Source: CAYVQA01 sp045119035
GTDB taxonomy: Bacteria > Bacillota_I > Bacilli_A > ML615J-28 > CAG-313
DNA: 64,000 nt
NCBI GenBank assembly: GCA_045119035.1
Contig: JBGVCU010000057.1
Location: 62,001 to 126,000 of the forward strand
Direction of reading: 5' to 3'
Numbering within the stretch: the first letter of the stretch is position 1; each line of letters begins with the position of its first letter. A program made the position numbers and the translations under genes. Below the pieces are notes generated by a model. It saw nothing but the letters and a program-made list of their open reading frames with translations. It had not been told where the DNA came from and searched no databases. Shown piece by piece: positions 63,401-64,000 of this stretch.

Positions 63401-64000
63401 TTCATTTAATTCTGGTACAGTAACTACTACTGAAGAATTCCAAAACTTCTATTTAACATTTACTCCTGAAACAAGTGATTATTATTATTTCTACTTCAAC
63501 CAAGATGATGTTACTCTTGCTGGTGGAACTGTAAATAATAAAAACTATAGAAGATATCAAATTACTGATCTTGATGGAAATACAATTGTTTCTGAAACAA
63601 GCTCTGATACTAAGGTTAAATTAGAAGCTGGTACTACATATATTATCAGATATAACTTAGCGTATGGTTCTAATAAAGCTTGGGGTTCATTTGTTGTAGA
63701 AATGATTTCATTTGCTCATGATACAGCGGCTGAAGCAATTAATTATACATTTGGAAGCAATGTTGTTATTAATCAAGGTGTTTTAGTTAACTCTAAAGAA
63801 ACTATGGTTTATGCTTATACTGCTGAAAATACTGATACTTATGCATTATTCTTAGGTGCAACAGCATGGACAAGTATTTCAGTTTATGATGATGAAAATT
63901 TAAGTAATAGAGTAGTTTATAAGACAGTAACTAATTCTAATGCAACATTAGATTTTGCAACTGTTGCTGGTCATACATATTACATTGTAATTGGAACAAA
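60414..64000 (+). CDS. Lipoprotein with Cys/His repeat modules and InlB repeats, 3' truncated by window edge
   Basis: The frame is open from ATG 60414 to the last base (at least 1195 residues). AGGAGGAG precedes the start; lipobox LVSC. A Cys-containing head (TCTTNGSIAYYECSECHRKF) leads to six tandem 27-residue modules (60648-61133), then a YYECSNCNKYF repeat of the head motif. A beta-sandwich follows (about 300-420). After it come several InlB B-repeat/Flg_new units (for example GYFFDGWYTDEAF ... TVYAKY; GYRFDGWYQDASF ... VVYVKW), a second beta-sandwich (about 700-830), more such units and a pre-peptidase-like beta domain near the edge. It is the last visible gene of the operon. It is likely a surface binding protein; metal binding by the Cys/His modules is possible. 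Confidence 0.85.
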   Translation, partial: MKSLKVLFISIFVGFIGLFLVSCSGSKHEHTVVFHEKVEATCTTNGSIAYYECSECHRKFEEEACENLISRHEVTIEATGHVPGADANCTDAQVCTVCNEVINAAKGHTPGAEANCTDPQECTVCHVELAPAKGHTPGAEANCTDPQTCTVCNAEIAPAKGHTPGAEANCTDPQTCTVCNTQLAPAKGHTPGAEANCTDPQTCTVCHVELAPAKGHTPGAAANCTDPQICTVCNAELAPVGNHTLVHHPATAPVVGSNGNKEYYECSNCNKYFNDEAGLDEIVDKNVVVYGYLVTSNDAKTPGYYVDYRESYTFVDANGTGTFVSNNSGVSSSGAYMDIFFTAAGTVTFDWAVSSESSWDKFNLYACINGSYSQVFVKSGEDSGTLTFNVVPGDYIYFQYNKDSGGNKGSDCTTISNILFITTDVYSKHTLSFNTNGGNEISSMNVFANIAVEMPEPVKEGYFFDGWYTDEAFNNAFNANNGISADTTVYAKYVAGVTVSFANTQNSAVESMIVKPNTAIIAPSVIPTSDTQYFNGWYQDAEGTITFDFASGVSVDTVVYAGWRNPVVVSFESEGDFAIDNIYTDINVAITLPAEPVRSGYRFDGWYQDASFNTTFDATSGVTTDTVVYVKWVEQVVITYMYNGEVVGTDSIDINDYYYANTPDTFNETVTGWYTDEALTTLFHDGGMVGSSITLYAKVHSIAPAGVLSSFVNGGSNYEWTYDSATDTFTSSNKGVGNSNAVLQFTFAKQSFVSFNYVVNSESNYDFIEIYVNGTKEVTTKVSGFNGIDVAGSYTNTFEADDVLEIRFRKDSSGNQGADQAIISGLIINDGVPGVTVTIDFNDDNVENVVLNAEINSLISDIENFDSYTPADSDTRHFGGWYYDEACTNAANASDAILKNITLYAKYLYPATVTFDTDGAGEIDAISVWTGVDISSSMPANPSKAGYIFRFWLDENAEEFDPTKGVAADMLLTAYFEELPVGSTIEEAMEIVVTDGSFNSGTVTTTEEFQNFYLTFTPETSDYYYFYFNQDDVTLAGGTVNNKNYRRYQITDLDGNTIVSETSSDTKVKLEAGTTYIIRYNLAYGSNKAWGSFVVEMISFAHDTAAEAINYTFGSNVVINQGVLVNSKETMVYAYTAENTDTYALFLGATAWTSISVYDDENLSNRVVYKTVTNSNATLDFATVAGHTYYIVIGT
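60648..61133 (+). repeat. Six tandem 81-bp repeats coding for Cys/His modules
   Basis: The units start at 60648, 60729, 60810, 60891, 60972 and 61053. Each encodes GHTPGAxANC, five residues, C, two residues, C and an ELAPAK-like linker. Units 2-6 are almost identical in DNA, implying recent duplication or gene conversion; unit 1 is divergent. Confidence 0.95.

Overview
The window is 64 kb of very AT-rich DNA (well under one third G+C by eye) from a low-GC Gram-positive bacterium. Evidence for this is strong AGGAGG-type ribosome binding sites, consensus sigma-A promoters, many lipoproteins with N-terminal lipoboxes, LacI/cre-type operators and no outer-membrane proteins. Every recognisable gene is on the + strand. 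Tryptophan is always TGG, and none of the 33 genes with a visible 3' end stops at TGA (24 TAA, 9 TAG). An uncultured, possibly gut-associated member of the Bacilli, perhaps near the Acholeplasma/RF39/Izemoplasma branch, fits, but the lineage is inference. I see no rRNA, tRNA or CRISPR.

Region 1 (1-10.8 kb): the 3' part of a GH81 endo-beta-1,3-glucanase, two paralogous repeat-containing lipoproteins of unknown function with near-identical promoters, and a 1258-residue lipoprotein built from about nine carbohydrate-binding-like repeats, preceded by LacI/cre operators.

Region 2 (10.8-30.6 kb): a glucan utilisation regulon. A cytoplasmic GH144-type enzyme and a LacI repressor form one unit. A second unit starts at a promoter flanked by LacI operators and encodes a lipoprotein sugar-binding protein, a 1001-residue CBM/binding-protein fusion, two pairs of MalF/MalG-type permeases, an NHL-TPR-Yip1 membrane protein, a DUF5696 protein, a lipoprotein GH144-type endo-beta-1,2-glucanase and a GH94 1,2-beta-oligoglucan phosphorylase. 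The predicted flow is surface cleavage of beta-1,2-glucan, ABC import (ATPase encoded elsewhere) and cytoplasmic phosphorolysis.

Region 3 (30.6-35.6 kb): small housekeeping-like units. These are a P-loop kinase, a DUF1622 membrane protein, a complete IS3-family element that has landed in the loop of the DUF1622 gene's terminator, a short FNT-family channel and a ClC-RCK_C anion transporter.

Region 4 (35.7 kb to the right edge): a run of ten closely spaced genes and the start of an eleventh, with no terminator visible. It encodes an InlB-repeat lipoprotein, a complete oligopeptide importer (oversized OppA-like binding protein, OppB, OppC, OppD, OppF), a 71-residue membrane protein, a 2502-residue S8 protease with leucine-rich repeats, three Ig-like-repeat lipoproteins and a lipoprotein with six 27-residue Cys/His modules that runs off the window. 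The layout suggests a surface protein-degradation and peptide-uptake system. In front of oppB lies an RNA element whose hairpin loop is perfectly complementary to the oppB ribosome binding site.
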